From assembly GCA_964473455.1 (NCBI GenBank), contig CAYYQX010000003.1, positions 1-64,000 on the forward strand: 64,000 nucleotides of DNA, given 5' to 3'. This DNA is from JALELF01 sp964473455 (lineage in GTDB: Bacteria; Bacillota_I; Bacilli_A; RF39; UBA660). How positions within the stretch are numbered: the stretch's first letter is position 1; every line of letters begins with the position of its first letter. The translations under genes were made by a program, and so were the position numbers. Below the pieces are notes generated by a model that was given only the letters and a program-made list of their open reading frames with translations, searched no databases and was not told the DNA's origin. Below, piece by piece: positions 1 to 7,984 of the stretch.

Positions 1-616
1 TTTCATCTTCTTCTAGTTTGCTTAAAATTCTAGCATGACTCATCGATATATTCTTGTCTTCTATCATTTCCCTAACAACAGCCGGAAGTCTTAAAAGGCC
101 TAAAAGATTTGTTATATGACTTCTACTTTTTCCAACCTTCTTTGCCAATTCTTCTTGCGTTAACATTAGCTTATCACACATCTTTTTATATGCTTCTGCC
201 TCTTCAATAGCACTTAAATCTTCTCTTTGCAAGTTTTCTAAAAGCGCTATTTCCATCATTTGTTCTTCATTAAAATCTCTTATAATGGCTGGAATTTTAG
301 AAAGTCCTATTTTTTTTGATGCTTTAACTCTTCTTTCGCCTGCTATTATTTCATACCCTTTTATACTTTTTTTAACAATAATGGGTTGAAATATGCCGTG
401 CTCGCGGATAGATTCAGCAAGTTCATTTAAAGAAGTTTCATCGAATTTTTTTCTTGGTTGATATGGATTTGGTCTTAACTGATCTAATTCAATTTCAATT
501 ATTTCTTCTTTTGTAACGTCCTCATAAATTTGTCTTTCTATTGCTTCTAAATCTAGGTTATCAGAATTAAATAATTGTTCTAAACCTCTTCCTAATGCTC
601 TTTTTTTAGTTTCCAT
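1..616 (-). CDS. parB: ParB/Spo0J chromosome-partition protein (3' end outside window)
   Basis: CTP-dependent clamp that loads at parS sites and spreads on origin-proximal DNA; partner of the ParA ATPase. About 205 N-terminal residues are present before the gene runs off the left edge. Visible are the N-terminal PNPYQPR motif, the box I region IREHGIFQPIIV, the GERRVKAS nucleotide-binding motif, ENLQREDL, and the start of the HTH (LTQEELAKKVGKSRSHITN). The ATG at 614-616 overlaps the end of parA by 11 bases, so the two are one transcript. Two perfect parS sites lie at 37.46 and 37.6 kb in this window. It is distinct from the Noc paralogue at 20.5-22.2 kb: the PNPYQPR and IREHGI signatures are Spo0J-like, whereas Noc has PNRFQPR and IRTHGV. 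The C-terminal dimerisation domain cannot be seen. Confidence 0.93.
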   Translation of the reverse strand, partial: METKKRALGRGLEQLFNSDNLDLEAIERQIYEDVTKEEIIEIELDQLRPNPYQPRKKFDETSLNELAESIREHGIFQPIIVKKSIKGYEIIAGERRVKASKKIGLSKIPAIIRDFNEEQMMEIALLENLQREDLSAIEEAEAYKKMCDKLMLTQEELAKKVGKSRSHITNLLGLLRLPAVVREMIEDKNISMSHARILSKLEEDE

Positions 617-1391
617 TTCTTTCAATCACTTCCTTAGCTAAATTTATATAGGCTTCTGTGCCTCTACTTTTATCATCATAATACATTATTGGTTTTCCAT
701 GGCTTGGAGCTTCCGATAGCCTTACTAGTCTTGGAATTATTGTATTATAAACTCTTTCCTTAAAATATGACTTTATTTCTTCGACAACTTCTAATCCAAG
801 GTTTGTTCTGTTATCTAGCATTGTAAGTAGAACACCTTCTATATCAAGATTATGATTTAACGTTTTTTGAGCCATCATTATCGTATTTAAAAGTTGCATG
901 ATTCCTTCTAGTGCGAAAAATTCACATTGAACTGGAATCAATACCGAATCGGCTGCGGTAAGGGCGTTTGTTGTCAAAATCCCAAGACTTGGGGGACAAT
1001 CAATTAATATATACTCAAACATTTCTCTTATTAAATCAATGTTTTTTTTAAGTTGCCCATTTTTACTAAAGTTTGGAACTGTTCTGCTTCTTTCCATAAG
1101 TTCTATATCGATACCTGCTAATCTAATAGTTGCTGGAATAACATATAGATTTTTAAACTTTGTTTTTATGATAGTGTCAGTTACTTTTGCTTCTCCAATT
1201 AAAAGGTCATGAATGCAACTAGTTAAATCTAACTTGTCTACACCTGTCCCGGTTGTTGTGTTTCCTTGAGGATCTAAATCAATCAGCAAGGTTTTTTTAT
1301 CTAAATATCCTAAAGCTGCAGCCAAATTTATACTTGACGTTGTTTTTCCAACGCCACCTTTTTGGTTGACAAGCGCTATTACTTTTGCCAT
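606..1391 (-). CDS. parA: ParA/Soj chromosome-partitioning ATPase
   Basis: Deviant-Walker ATPase that binds the nucleoid and DnaA and is switched by ParB. At 261 residues it has the usual length. The P-loop KGGVGKTT is at residues 11-18, followed by the Walker A' DLDPQGN, and DCPPSLG is the Walker B region. The start ATG at 1391 is preceded by AAGGAGA at normal spacing. It is first in a parA-parB operon, the standard Bacilli order. A second partition-family gene, noc, sits elsewhere in the window, as in Bacillus. Confidence 0.97.
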   Translation of the reverse strand: MAKVIALVNQKGGVGKTTSSINLAAALGYLDKKTLLIDLDPQGNTTTGTGVDKLDLTSCIHDLLIGEAKVTDTIIKTKFKNLYVIPATIRLAGIDIELMERSRTVPNFSKNGQLKKNIDLIREMFEYILIDCPPSLGILTTNALTAADSVLIPVQCEFFALEGIMQLLNTIMMAQKTLNHNLDIEGVLLTMLDNRTNLGLEVVEEIKSYFKERVYNTIIPRLVRLSEAPSHGKPIMYYDDKSRGTEAYINLAKEVIERNGN

Positions 1392-1419
1392 TTATTCTTC
1401 TCCTTTTATCTCATGTCTT

Positions 1420-1448
1420 ATTTTATCATAATTTCACTTTTATATCTA
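1420..1448 (-). promoter_or_regulatory. Possible parAB promoter
   Basis: On the minus strand an extended -10 (TGA then TAAAAT at 1420-1425) lies 30 bases before parA. The hexamer 17 bases further upstream, TAGATA, is a poor -35 and overlaps the end of rlmH. No terminator is seen between rlmH and parA, so read-through is also possible. Confidence 0.35.
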
Positions 1449-1452
1449 CCTA

Positions 1453-1905
1453 CTACTTGTGATATTCTTCATTATTTATAATCTTAAAACTGCGATAAAT
1501 TTGTTCTAATAAAATCACCCTAAATAGTTGATGAGGAAAAGTCATTTTAGAAAAACTAAGGCTATAATCGCTTCTTTTCTTGATTTCCTCATCTAAGCCA
1601 TCAGAACTGCCAACTATAAAAACAACATTAGAATTCTTTATAAGGATTTCCTCCATTTTTTTAGAAAAAGATACCGAGGATAATTCTTCTCCATTAATAT
1701 CTAATGTTATAACAAAATCTTTTTTATTTACTCTTTTTAATATTTGTTCTTTTTCTTTTTCCAAGTTTTCAAGTTTATTTCTTTGTGTAAATTCTTCCAC
1801 TTCTATCACTTCTAGTTTTGTATATTTTGCCAATCTTTTTAAGTACTCTTGAATTGCTTTCTTATAAAAATCTTCTTTTATTTTTCCAACACATATTATT
1901 TTCAT
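1453..1905 (-). CDS. rlmH: RlmH, 23S rRNA (pseudouridine1915-N3)-methyltransferase
   Basis: SPOUT-fold SAM methyltransferase acting on the 70S ribosome at pseudouridine 1915 in helix 69. Its 150 residues compare with 155-159 usual for the family. Conserved features are the N-terminal MKIICVGKIKE strand, the central DINGEELSS region, the knot motif FIVGSSDGLDEE, and the C-terminal FPHQLFRVILLEQIYRSFKI with NEEYHK at the very end. Its ATG overlaps the stop of yycJ by four bases (ATGA), indicating translational coupling; the yycJ-rlmH pair is a common Bacilli arrangement. Confidence 0.96.
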   Translation of the reverse strand: MKIICVGKIKEDFYKKAIQEYLKRLAKYTKLEVIEVEEFTQRNKLENLEKEKEQILKRVNKKDFVITLDINGEELSSVSFSKKMEEILIKNSNVVFIVGSSDGLDEEIKKRSDYSLSFSKMTFPHQLFRVILLEQIYRSFKIINNEEYHK

Positions 1906-2639
1906 ATCTCAAACAACTCCGTTCTTTCCTTTTGACAAGCTACTACTATATCAACATTTGGCACTAAACTTTTAGCTTCATTATAAGCTAATTCTTTTGT
2001 ATTATTTTCTTCACTTAGATGAGCAAGAATGATTTTTTTTGTATTATCCCCTATAAAATCCGCTAAATACTCGGCAGCCATTTTATTTGACAAATGTCCT
2101 CTATCTCCCAAAATTCTTACCTTTAAGTCATATCTGTAAGAACTGTTCATCAGCATTTCAACATCATGATTACTCTCAACAATATAAAAACTTCTATTTT
2201 TTAGTTCTTCTTTATACTTTACATTTATATATCCTGTATCAGTAATGTAAACAAGAGATGATTTTTTTTCTTCAAAAATAAAACCAACCGAATCTCCCGC
2301 GTCATGAGAAGTTTTTATTACTTTTATATTTAGTTCATTTATTTCTTGTTTTTTTTCAAGCAAGAAGCTATTTTTAACACCCAAATAACTATTTAATTCT
2401 TTCGTTAAATATACTGTTGGATTATATTTTTTGATAAATGTGTTTAATCCACTTATATGATCATTGTGATTATGAGTTAGTAAAACCATGTCTATTTCTT
2501 TTGGATTTATATTAAGCTCTAGCAGCTTTGTTTCAACATACTTTAGTGGCATCCCAACGTCAATCAAAATTTTGTGATTCTTTGTTTCAAGATAAGTGCA
2601 GTTGCCTTTAGAACCACTAGCTAAAACAGCTACTTTCAT
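1902..2639 (-). CDS. yycJ: YycJ/WalJ metallo-beta-lactamase-fold hydrolase
   Basis: Metallo-beta-lactamase-fold phosphodiesterase of the WalJ/YycJ group; in Bacilli it is linked to the WalRK wall regulon and to replication/division coordination. About 245 residues. The metal motif HNHNDH and later metal ligands HDAGD, DTGY and SNHD are visible. The frame stays open a few codons upstream, but the ATG at 2639 is chosen because it gives the standard MKVAVLASGSKGN start and overlaps the stop of the upstream M23 gene as TAATG. No walR or walK genes lie in the window, so only part of the Bacillus wal neighbourhood is kept (yycJ and rlmH). Confidence 0.9.
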   Translation of the reverse strand: MKVAVLASGSKGNCTYLETKNHKILIDVGMPLKYVETKLLELNINPKEIDMVLLTHNHNDHISGLNTFIKKYNPTVYLTKELNSYLGVKNSFLLEKKQEINELNIKVIKTSHDAGDSVGFIFEEKKSSLVYITDTGYINVKYKEELKNRSFYIVESNHDVEMLMNSSYRYDLKVRILGDRGHLSNKMAAEYLADFIGDNTKKIILAHLSEENNTKELAYNEAKSLVPNVDIVVACQKERTELFEI

Positions 2640-4114
2640 TAGTACATACTCCAAGGGTTTACTGGGTACCCACCTTTGTATGCGATTCCAACATATAATC
2701 CAAAATGTAAATGTGGTCCACTCGCGCAGCCTGTCATACCAATTTTTCCTATTATTGTTCCTCTTTCAACTGTTTGGCCAACCTTAACATACGCATTTGA
2801 CAAATGGGCATATAAAGTACTATAGCCATTATTATGATTTATTACAACATAAATTCCATAAGATAGCATCCCATAACAAGACCTTGTTGTACTAAAAACT
2901 ACAATGGCAACAACTCCATTATTAGCTGCATAAACGTTAGAACCATAAGGAAGAGCAATATCTATTCCACTATGAAGATCTCCTCTTTCTCCAGTAACAG
3001 GGTGCGTTCTATAACCATAATTTGAAGTTATTGTATAACCACCATCTGTTGGCCAATCCCAGTTAGTTAAACTTCCAATTGTTGGAACATATTTTTGACC
3101 TATAACAATTATTTTATTAATAACTGGTTTTACTTCTAATTTGCTTTCCGTATTAACATAAGTTATTGATCCGTTAACCATTTTTACGCTCTTGTATACT
3201 CTGTCTATTCCGTCTTGGCCATACTGTGTGACTTTGTCATCTCCAATAGTTGCGTTACTATCGTATTTCTCAATTGTCTTATATTTATTTGTAACATCTT
3301 CAACAACATATTTTTCAACAACAACCTTGATTTTTGGATTGGTTTGAATTATTTTTAAGGTTTGCCCAAAATATAAAAGGCTTGTCGAACTTTTAATATT
3401 GATGTTTGAAAGAAGAAGTTCTTCTATACTTATTTTATTATTGAATGCGATTTTTTCAATTGTATCTCCAAGCTTAACTGTATAGTTTTTTTCTTCAACA
3501 ACATCACCAAAAACTAAAAAACTACTTAGTTCGTCTGCTCTGGTATAAATTTTTTCATCAACAGATATATTAGTTGATTTAAGTGTTTTCTCATTTTCAA
3601 TATAGACATTTTCGATTTTTTCTCCAGTTGTCTCTATTTTGGTTTGGCTATTAGTAATATATTGATCATATTCCTCTTTTCCAACAAAGAGTTCGATTGC
3701 TTTTTCTAACGCGTCCTCAAATATTTCTTCTTTTACGGCAAAAACAATAACTTTTTCTTCTCCATCTGTTATTGTCATTTGATATCCTAAAATAGTAAAA
3801 GCTTTTTTTTCTTTTATTTTTTCATACGTTGATTTTATATCATCAACTTTTCCATTGTAAGTTAATATTTTTTTTACTTCCAGTCCCTTAGGAGAATATA
3901 CTACATCAACCCCGTATTTTTTTTTAATTTCTTCGTTTTGTTTATCTATATAACTATTTAGTTTATCTTCAGAAGATATTGTTGCGATTAAATCTCCATC
4001 AAGAAAAACATTATAGTATATATTTGGCTCTTGATTTTTCTTATATCCAAAGTTTAATAAAAAAACGGATAAAATAACTATTAAAGTTAATAATATCAAG
4101 CCTATTTTTTTCAA
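2639..4114 (-). CDS. Membrane-anchored LysM-G5-M23 peptidase
   Basis: Predicted cell-wall endopeptidase outside the membrane. Residues 5-22 form a signal anchor. A long alpha/beta N-terminal part follows. A LysM motif (YTVKLGDTIEKIA to YFGQTLKI, about 210-260) is next, then a G5-like stretch (about 270-345), then a C-terminal LytM/M23 domain (about 355-491). The zinc ligands are in HSGID, YAHLS and HLHFG, all intact, so it is probably active rather than a degenerate EnvC/NlpD-type activator. The resemblance is to the Bacilli M23 proteins encoded beside dnaB/yycJ. The stop codon shares one base with the yycJ start. Substrate bond and partners cannot be told from sequence. Confidence 0.9.
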   Translation of the reverse strand: MKKIGLILLTLIVILSVFLLNFGYKKNQEPNIYYNVFLDGDLIATISSEDKLNSYIDKQNEEIKKKYGVDVVYSPKGLEVKKILTYNGKVDDIKSTYEKIKEKKAFTILGYQMTITDGEEKVIVFAVKEEIFEDALEKAIELFVGKEEYDQYITNSQTKIETTGEKIENVYIENEKTLKSTNISVDEKIYTRADELSSFLVFGDVVEEKNYTVKLGDTIEKIAFNNKISIEELLLSNINIKSSTSLLYFGQTLKIIQTNPKIKVVVEKYVVEDVTNKYKTIEKYDSNATIGDDKVTQYGQDGIDRVYKSVKMVNGSITYVNTESKLEVKPVINKIIVIGQKYVPTIGSLTNWDWPTDGGYTITSNYGYRTHPVTGERGDLHSGIDIALPYGSNVYAANNGVVAIVVFSTTRSCYGMLSYGIYVVINHNNGYSTLYAHLSNAYVKVGQTVERGTIIGKIGMTGCASGPHLHFGLYVGIAYKGGYPVNPWSMY

Positions 4115-4122
4115 GGTTTCAC

Positions 4123-5457
4123 CTACTCTTTATTTATATAGTTTACAAAAGTACTTGTGTTTTTTTGGAATATTAAATCAACAACACCTGTTGATCCATT
4201 ACGGTGTTTAGAAATAATTAATTCTGCTTTGACTGTATTTTCGTTTATTTCCAACTCTTTTTTATAATAAGCTTCACTAAATAAGAATGAAACTATATCT
4301 GCATCCTGCTCGATTGAGCCAGATTCACGTAGATCACTTAAAAGTGGACGTTTGTCTTCTCTTCCTTCAACACTACGAGAAAGTTGGGCAAGAGCAATAA
4401 CAGGAACATGAAGTTCCATTGCCATTGTTTTTAGTCCTCTTGATATGTCAGACACTTCTTGTTGTCTATTAGCGTTTCTTGTTACTGACGAAATTAATTG
4501 TAAATAATCTATTATTACTATGCCAAGGCCATTTTCACTTGACGCTAGGCGTCTACATTTAGCTCTTATTTCGCTTATTGTGATTCCGGCAGTATCATCA
4601 ATAAATATTTTTGTATCAGCTAATCTACTTATTGCTTCGTTTAGCTTTTTCCAATCTTCGTTTTCAAGTCTTCCTGATTTTAATTTATTACCATCTATTT
4701 GACCCAAAGATGATAACATTCTTAAGATTAATTGTTCTGCGCCCATTTCCATGTTAAATAGAGCAACTGTCTTTCCGGAATTAATAGCGACATTACTGGC
4801 AACATTTAAAGAAAACGCCGTTTTTCCCATTCCTGGTCGAGACGCTAGAACAATAAGTTCATTCTCATGAAAGCCGAGTGTTCGTTTATCTAAATCATAA
4901 AATCCTGACGCTACTCCCGTTATTTCTCCATGCGTTTTAGACAATTTTTCTAATTGTTCTTGTGTTTTAAACAATACATCTTGAATTGTTCTAAATTCTG
5001 AAGCTTGTCTTGATTTTACAACCGAAAGAATGTCTTTTTCCGAATTGTCCAATATTGTATTAACATCGCCACTTTGTTCATAGCACCTAGTAACAATATC
5101 AGTAGCTTTTTCAATAAGGTTTCTAAGAATTGCTTTGTCATAAACAATTTTAATATACTCATCGATATTGGCTGCGGTTGGAACGGCATTAACTAGTTCG
5201 CTTAAATAGGCATTACCACCAATTTGATTTAACCAGTTCCTTGTTTTTAGTTCAGAACTTACGGTCGTTATATCAACTGGAGCTTTTTTATCAAACAAAG
5301 AGCTTATTACATCAAATATCTTAATGTGAGCATCTAAGTAAAATAAGTCTTTAGTTAAAGATTCAACACTTTTTTCTAATGCGTGCTTGGACAAAAAAAT
5401 CGCACCTAAAACAGATTGTTCTGCTTCTATATCTTGTGGTATTTTCTTTTCGGCCAT
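4123..5457 (-). CDS. dnaB: Replicative DNA helicase DnaB (Bacillus DnaC)
   Basis: Hexameric 5'-3' helicase of the replication fork. About 444 residues, normal length. The N-terminal scaffold domain starts KIPQDIEAEQSVLGAI. The RecA-like domain has Walker A ASRPGMGKTAF, the Walker B-side motif IIDYLQLI, and the DLRESGSIEQDAD arginine-finger region. An in-frame GTG at 5466 lies inside the Shine-Dalgarno AAGGTGA and is unlikely to be used; the ATG at 5457, five bases after that sequence, is chosen. It follows rplI directly. The gdpP gene common beside rplI-dnaC in Bacillus is not here, and the loader genes dnaD/dnaI are not in the window. Confidence 0.96.
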   Translation of the reverse strand: MAEKKIPQDIEAEQSVLGAIFLSKHALEKSVESLTKDLFYLDAHIKIFDVISSLFDKKAPVDITTVSSELKTRNWLNQIGGNAYLSELVNAVPTAANIDEYIKIVYDKAILRNLIEKATDIVTRCYEQSGDVNTILDNSEKDILSVVKSRQASEFRTIQDVLFKTQEQLEKLSKTHGEITGVASGFYDLDKRTLGFHENELIVLASRPGMGKTAFSLNVASNVAINSGKTVALFNMEMGAEQLILRMLSSLGQIDGNKLKSGRLENEDWKKLNEAISRLADTKIFIDDTAGITISEIRAKCRRLASSENGLGIVIIDYLQLISSVTRNANRQQEVSDISRGLKTMAMELHVPVIALAQLSRSVEGREDKRPLLSDLRESGSIEQDADIVSFLFSEAYYKKELEINENTVKAELIISKHRNGSTGVVDLIFQKNTSTFVNYINKE

Positions 5458-5458
5458 A

Positions 5459-5902
5459 TTATTCACCTTCTTTTACTATATTAATTTTGATTTGCGCTAA
5501 AACATTTTTATATAGTTCAATATCTACTATATATTGACCAAAAGAGGAAATAGAATTATTGATTCTTATTTTTCTTTTATCTATATTATATTTTTTTAAG
5601 GCCTCTTCTATTTGTTTAGATGAAACACTACCAAATGTTTTTCCTTTTTCTCCTGATTTTAAATAAAATGTTAATATTTCCTTTTCTATTTCATCTTTTA
5701 TTTCCAAAGCTTGTTTTCTTTTTTCGTTCTCCTTACTTTGTTTTTCTTGCTTTTCTTTTTCTAGTTTTGAAAGAGAAACAGTATTTGCGACTACACCTAG
5801 TTTGTTTTTTACTAAATAGTTAATCCCAAAACCATCTTTGACTTCAATTATTTCTCCTTTTTTGCCGTGCTTTTTTACATCTTCTAAGAGGATTATTTTC
5901 AT
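5459..5902 (-). CDS. rplI: 50S ribosomal protein L9
   Basis: L9 bridges the L1 stalk base and neighbouring ribosomes. About 147 residues from the chosen start. The N-terminal domain MKIILLEDVKKHGKKGE and DGFGINYLV is followed by the long connecting helix rich in K/E (about 45-75) and the C-terminal domain with SGEKGKTFGSVSSKQI. The ATG at 5902 gives the canonical N-terminus; an in-frame ATG at 5917 (five residues longer, MDEKY) also has an AAGAAAG-type RBS and cannot be excluded. First gene of an rplI-dnaB-M23-yycJ-rlmH run with a strong promoter just upstream. Confidence 0.95.
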   Translation of the reverse strand: MKIILLEDVKKHGKKGEIIEVKDGFGINYLVKNKLGVVANTVSLSKLEKEKQEKQSKENEKRKQALEIKDEIEKEILTFYLKSGEKGKTFGSVSSKQIEEALKKYNIDKRKIRINNSISSFGQYIVDIELYKNVLAQIKINIVKEGE

Positions 5903-5962
5903 ATATTTTTCATCCACTTTCTTTTTTATTGATTACTTTGGTCCATTAAAAGTATCATTTTT

Positions 5963-5991
5963 ATTATACTATGAATAATAAATTATGTAAA
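5963..5991 (-). promoter_or_regulatory. Sigma-A promoter for rplI-dnaB operon
   Basis: Minus strand: -35 TTTACA (5986-5991), 17-base spacer, -10 TATAAT (5963-5968). Close to consensus with exact spacing. The -35 touches the T-tract of the ftsH terminator, so one transcription unit ends and the next begins within about 50 bp. Confidence 0.85.
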
Positions 5992-6019
5992 ACAAAAAGG
6001 ATAAAATTAATTATCCTTT
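5991..6019 (-). terminator. Intrinsic terminator of the ftsH operon, over the ftsH stop codon
   Basis: Minus strand: perfect 9-bp stem AAAGGATAA / TTATCCTTT (6011-6019 and 5996-6004), loop TTAATT, then a T-rich tail. The ftsH stop codon (6007-6009) lies in the loop and the last ftsH codons form the left arm. Confidence 0.85.
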
Positions 6020-7971
6020 AATTTATCAACTAGTTCTTCTTTATTCATTTCTGAATAACCTTTGATGTTTTTTTCTTTTGCCTTAGCTTTTAATTCTTTT
6101 AAAGATAAATCTTCAGTAGCTTCTTCTAGGTGACCATTCTCAACTAAATAATCAATTTCTTCTTTTGTAAGGGTTTCTTTCTCTATTAATGAATTAGCAA
6201 TTAAATCTAAAAGATCTCTGTTTTCTTTGATTATCTTTTGAGTGATTTCGTACTGTTTGTCAATTATTTTTCTAACTTCTTGATCTATTTCATAAGCAAC
6301 TTGACTAGAAAAGTTTCTTGACTTGTTATAGTCTCTACCTAAGAATACGCTCTCTTCTTGGTGTTCTAACTGAACAGGCCCTAAAGAACTCATACCGTAT
6401 TCTGTTACCATAGCTCTAGCTATTTTTGTTGATTTTTCAAAGTCATTATGAGCTCCGGTTGTTATTTCATTAAATACCAACTCTTCACTAACTCTTCCTC
6501 CTAGAAGACCACTAATAGTCTCTAGAAGTTCGTTTTTTGTTGTTAGATAAGTTTCCTCTTTAGGAAGCATTAAATTATAGCCTCCTGCTTGTCCTCTTGG
6601 TATAATTGTTATTTTTTGAACATCATTTGCTCCGTCTAGTTTAATTCCAACAACAGCATGCCCAGCTTCATGATAAGCAACAATTCGTTTTTCTTTTTCT
6701 GTATATTTGTGGCTCTTTTTAGCTGGCCCAAATAAAACCCTGTCTTGTGCTTCATTTACTTCATCCATTGTTATTTTTTCTTTATTCCTTCTGGCTGTTA
6801 ATAATGCCGCTTCATTAAGTAAGTTCTCTAAATCTGCCCCACTAAAACCAATAGTTCTTTTAGCTATATTTTTTAATTGTAGACCACTTGCAAAAAATTT
6901 GTTTTTCGCATGTACTTCTAAAATTGCTTCGCGTCCTTTAACATCTGGTAGATTAACAGTTATTTGTCTATCAAATCTACCCGGTCTAAGTAAAGCTGGA
7001 TCTAATACGTCTGGTCTGTTGGTTGCAGCTATTATGATAATACCTTCATTATCACCGAAACCATCCATTTCTGTCAATAATTGATTTAGCGTTTGTTCTC
7101 TTTCGTCATGACCACCGCCAAGACCTGCACCTCTTTGACGACCAACAGCATCTATTTCATCAATAAAAATTAAACATGGCGCGGTTTGCTTAGCTTGTCT
7201 AAACATATCTCTAACACGACTTGCACCAACACCGACAAAAAGTTCTACAAATTCTGAACCACTTATAAAATAAAATGGTACACTTGCTTCTCCAGCTACT
7301 GCTTTAGCGAGTAAGGTCTTTCCTGTTCCTGGAGGACCAACTAATAAAACTCCCTTAGGAATTCTTGCGCCTAATTTCGTAAATTTCTTTGGATTTTTTA
7401 AAAAGTCTATTAATTCTTCTAATTCTTCTTTTTCTTCATCTAATCCCGCCACTTGTTTAAATGTTACTCTGTTTTTTGCTTCATTTAATTTAGCTTTGCT
7501 TCTACCAAAATCCATTGATTTGTTGGCAGCTCCACCCATTTGCTTTGTAATAAATAAAAATGCTAATCCAACTAATAAAAGCGTTGGCAATACTCTAACA
7601 GCAAAAACCATTACCCAACTTGATTCGGGATCATCCTCTATTACTATTTCTATATTTTGTTCTTCTGTTGTATTTAAGATTCTCATCATAAATTCATCAG
7701 ACATAGGAATAGAAAATTTAAAATATTCGTTTTTTGCGTAATTAATTAATTTTCCTGTTATATCATAAGTTCCTGCACTGTTTTTGGGAGTTATTTTTAT
7801 TTCTGATACCTGTTCTTCTGCTGTATAGCCTATATACTCGTCGTATGTAATAGTATTTATTTTTTGATTGAACAAGCTTGATGTTAAAACTATTAAGCCT
7901 AATATTAAAAACAGTCCTATATAAGGAAATATTCCTTTTTTATATTTACTCATATTTATTTTTTTATTCAT
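6007..7971 (-). CDS. ftsH: FtsH ATP-dependent membrane zinc protease, with C-terminal Rho_N-like motif
   Basis: Hexameric membrane-bound AAA+ protease for quality control and regulatory proteolysis. 654 residues. TM1 is about 13-35, the extracytoplasmic domain 36-117, TM2 about 118-142. The AAA module has Walker A GPPGTGKT (212-219), Walker B CLIFIDEID, and SRH near NRPDVLDPALLRPGRFDR. The zinc site is HEAGH (434-438). Unusual: the last 33 residues (about 621-653: LSLKELKAKAKEKNIKGY, then SEMNKEELVDKLK) look like the Rho_N/SAP helix-extended-loop-helix motif rather than the charged tail of Bacillus FtsH. Downstream of tilS with a 13-base gap, as in Bacillus tilS-(hpt)-ftsH, but hpt is missing. 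Confidence 0.96.
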   Translation of the reverse strand: MNKKINMSKYKKGIFPYIGLFLILGLIVLTSSLFNQKINTITYDEYIGYTAEEQVSEIKITPKNSAGTYDITGKLINYAKNEYFKFSIPMSDEFMMRILNTTEEQNIEIVIEDDPESSWVMVFAVRVLPTLLLVGLAFLFITKQMGGAANKSMDFGRSKAKLNEAKNRVTFKQVAGLDEEKEELEELIDFLKNPKKFTKLGARIPKGVLLVGPPGTGKTLLAKAVAGEASVPFYFISGSEFVELFVGVGASRVRDMFRQAKQTAPCLIFIDEIDAVGRQRGAGLGGGHDEREQTLNQLLTEMDGFGDNEGIIIIAATNRPDVLDPALLRPGRFDRQITVNLPDVKGREAILEVHAKNKFFASGLQLKNIAKRTIGFSGADLENLLNEAALLTARRNKEKITMDEVNEAQDRVLFGPAKKSHKYTEKEKRIVAYHEAGHAVVGIKLDGANDVQKITIIPRGQAGGYNLMLPKEETYLTTKNELLETISGLLGGRVSEELVFNEITTGAHNDFEKSTKIARAMVTEYGMSSLGPVQLEHQEESVFLGRDYNKSRNFSSQVAYEIDQEVRKIIDKQYEITQKIIKENRDLLDLIANSLIEKETLTKEEIDYLVENGHLEEATEDLSLKELKAKAKEKNIKGYSEMNKEELVDKLKDN

Positions 7972-7984
7972 TTTGTCTCCTTTC

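Noticed and set aside
2596..2787. Open frames opposite to known genes on many stretches, e.g. here and at 24624-24881, 34117-34587, 52891-53394
   Set aside because: They lie antisense to clearly conserved genes, have no ribosome sites and show low-complexity F/L/S-rich translations typical of complements of K/E-rich genes.
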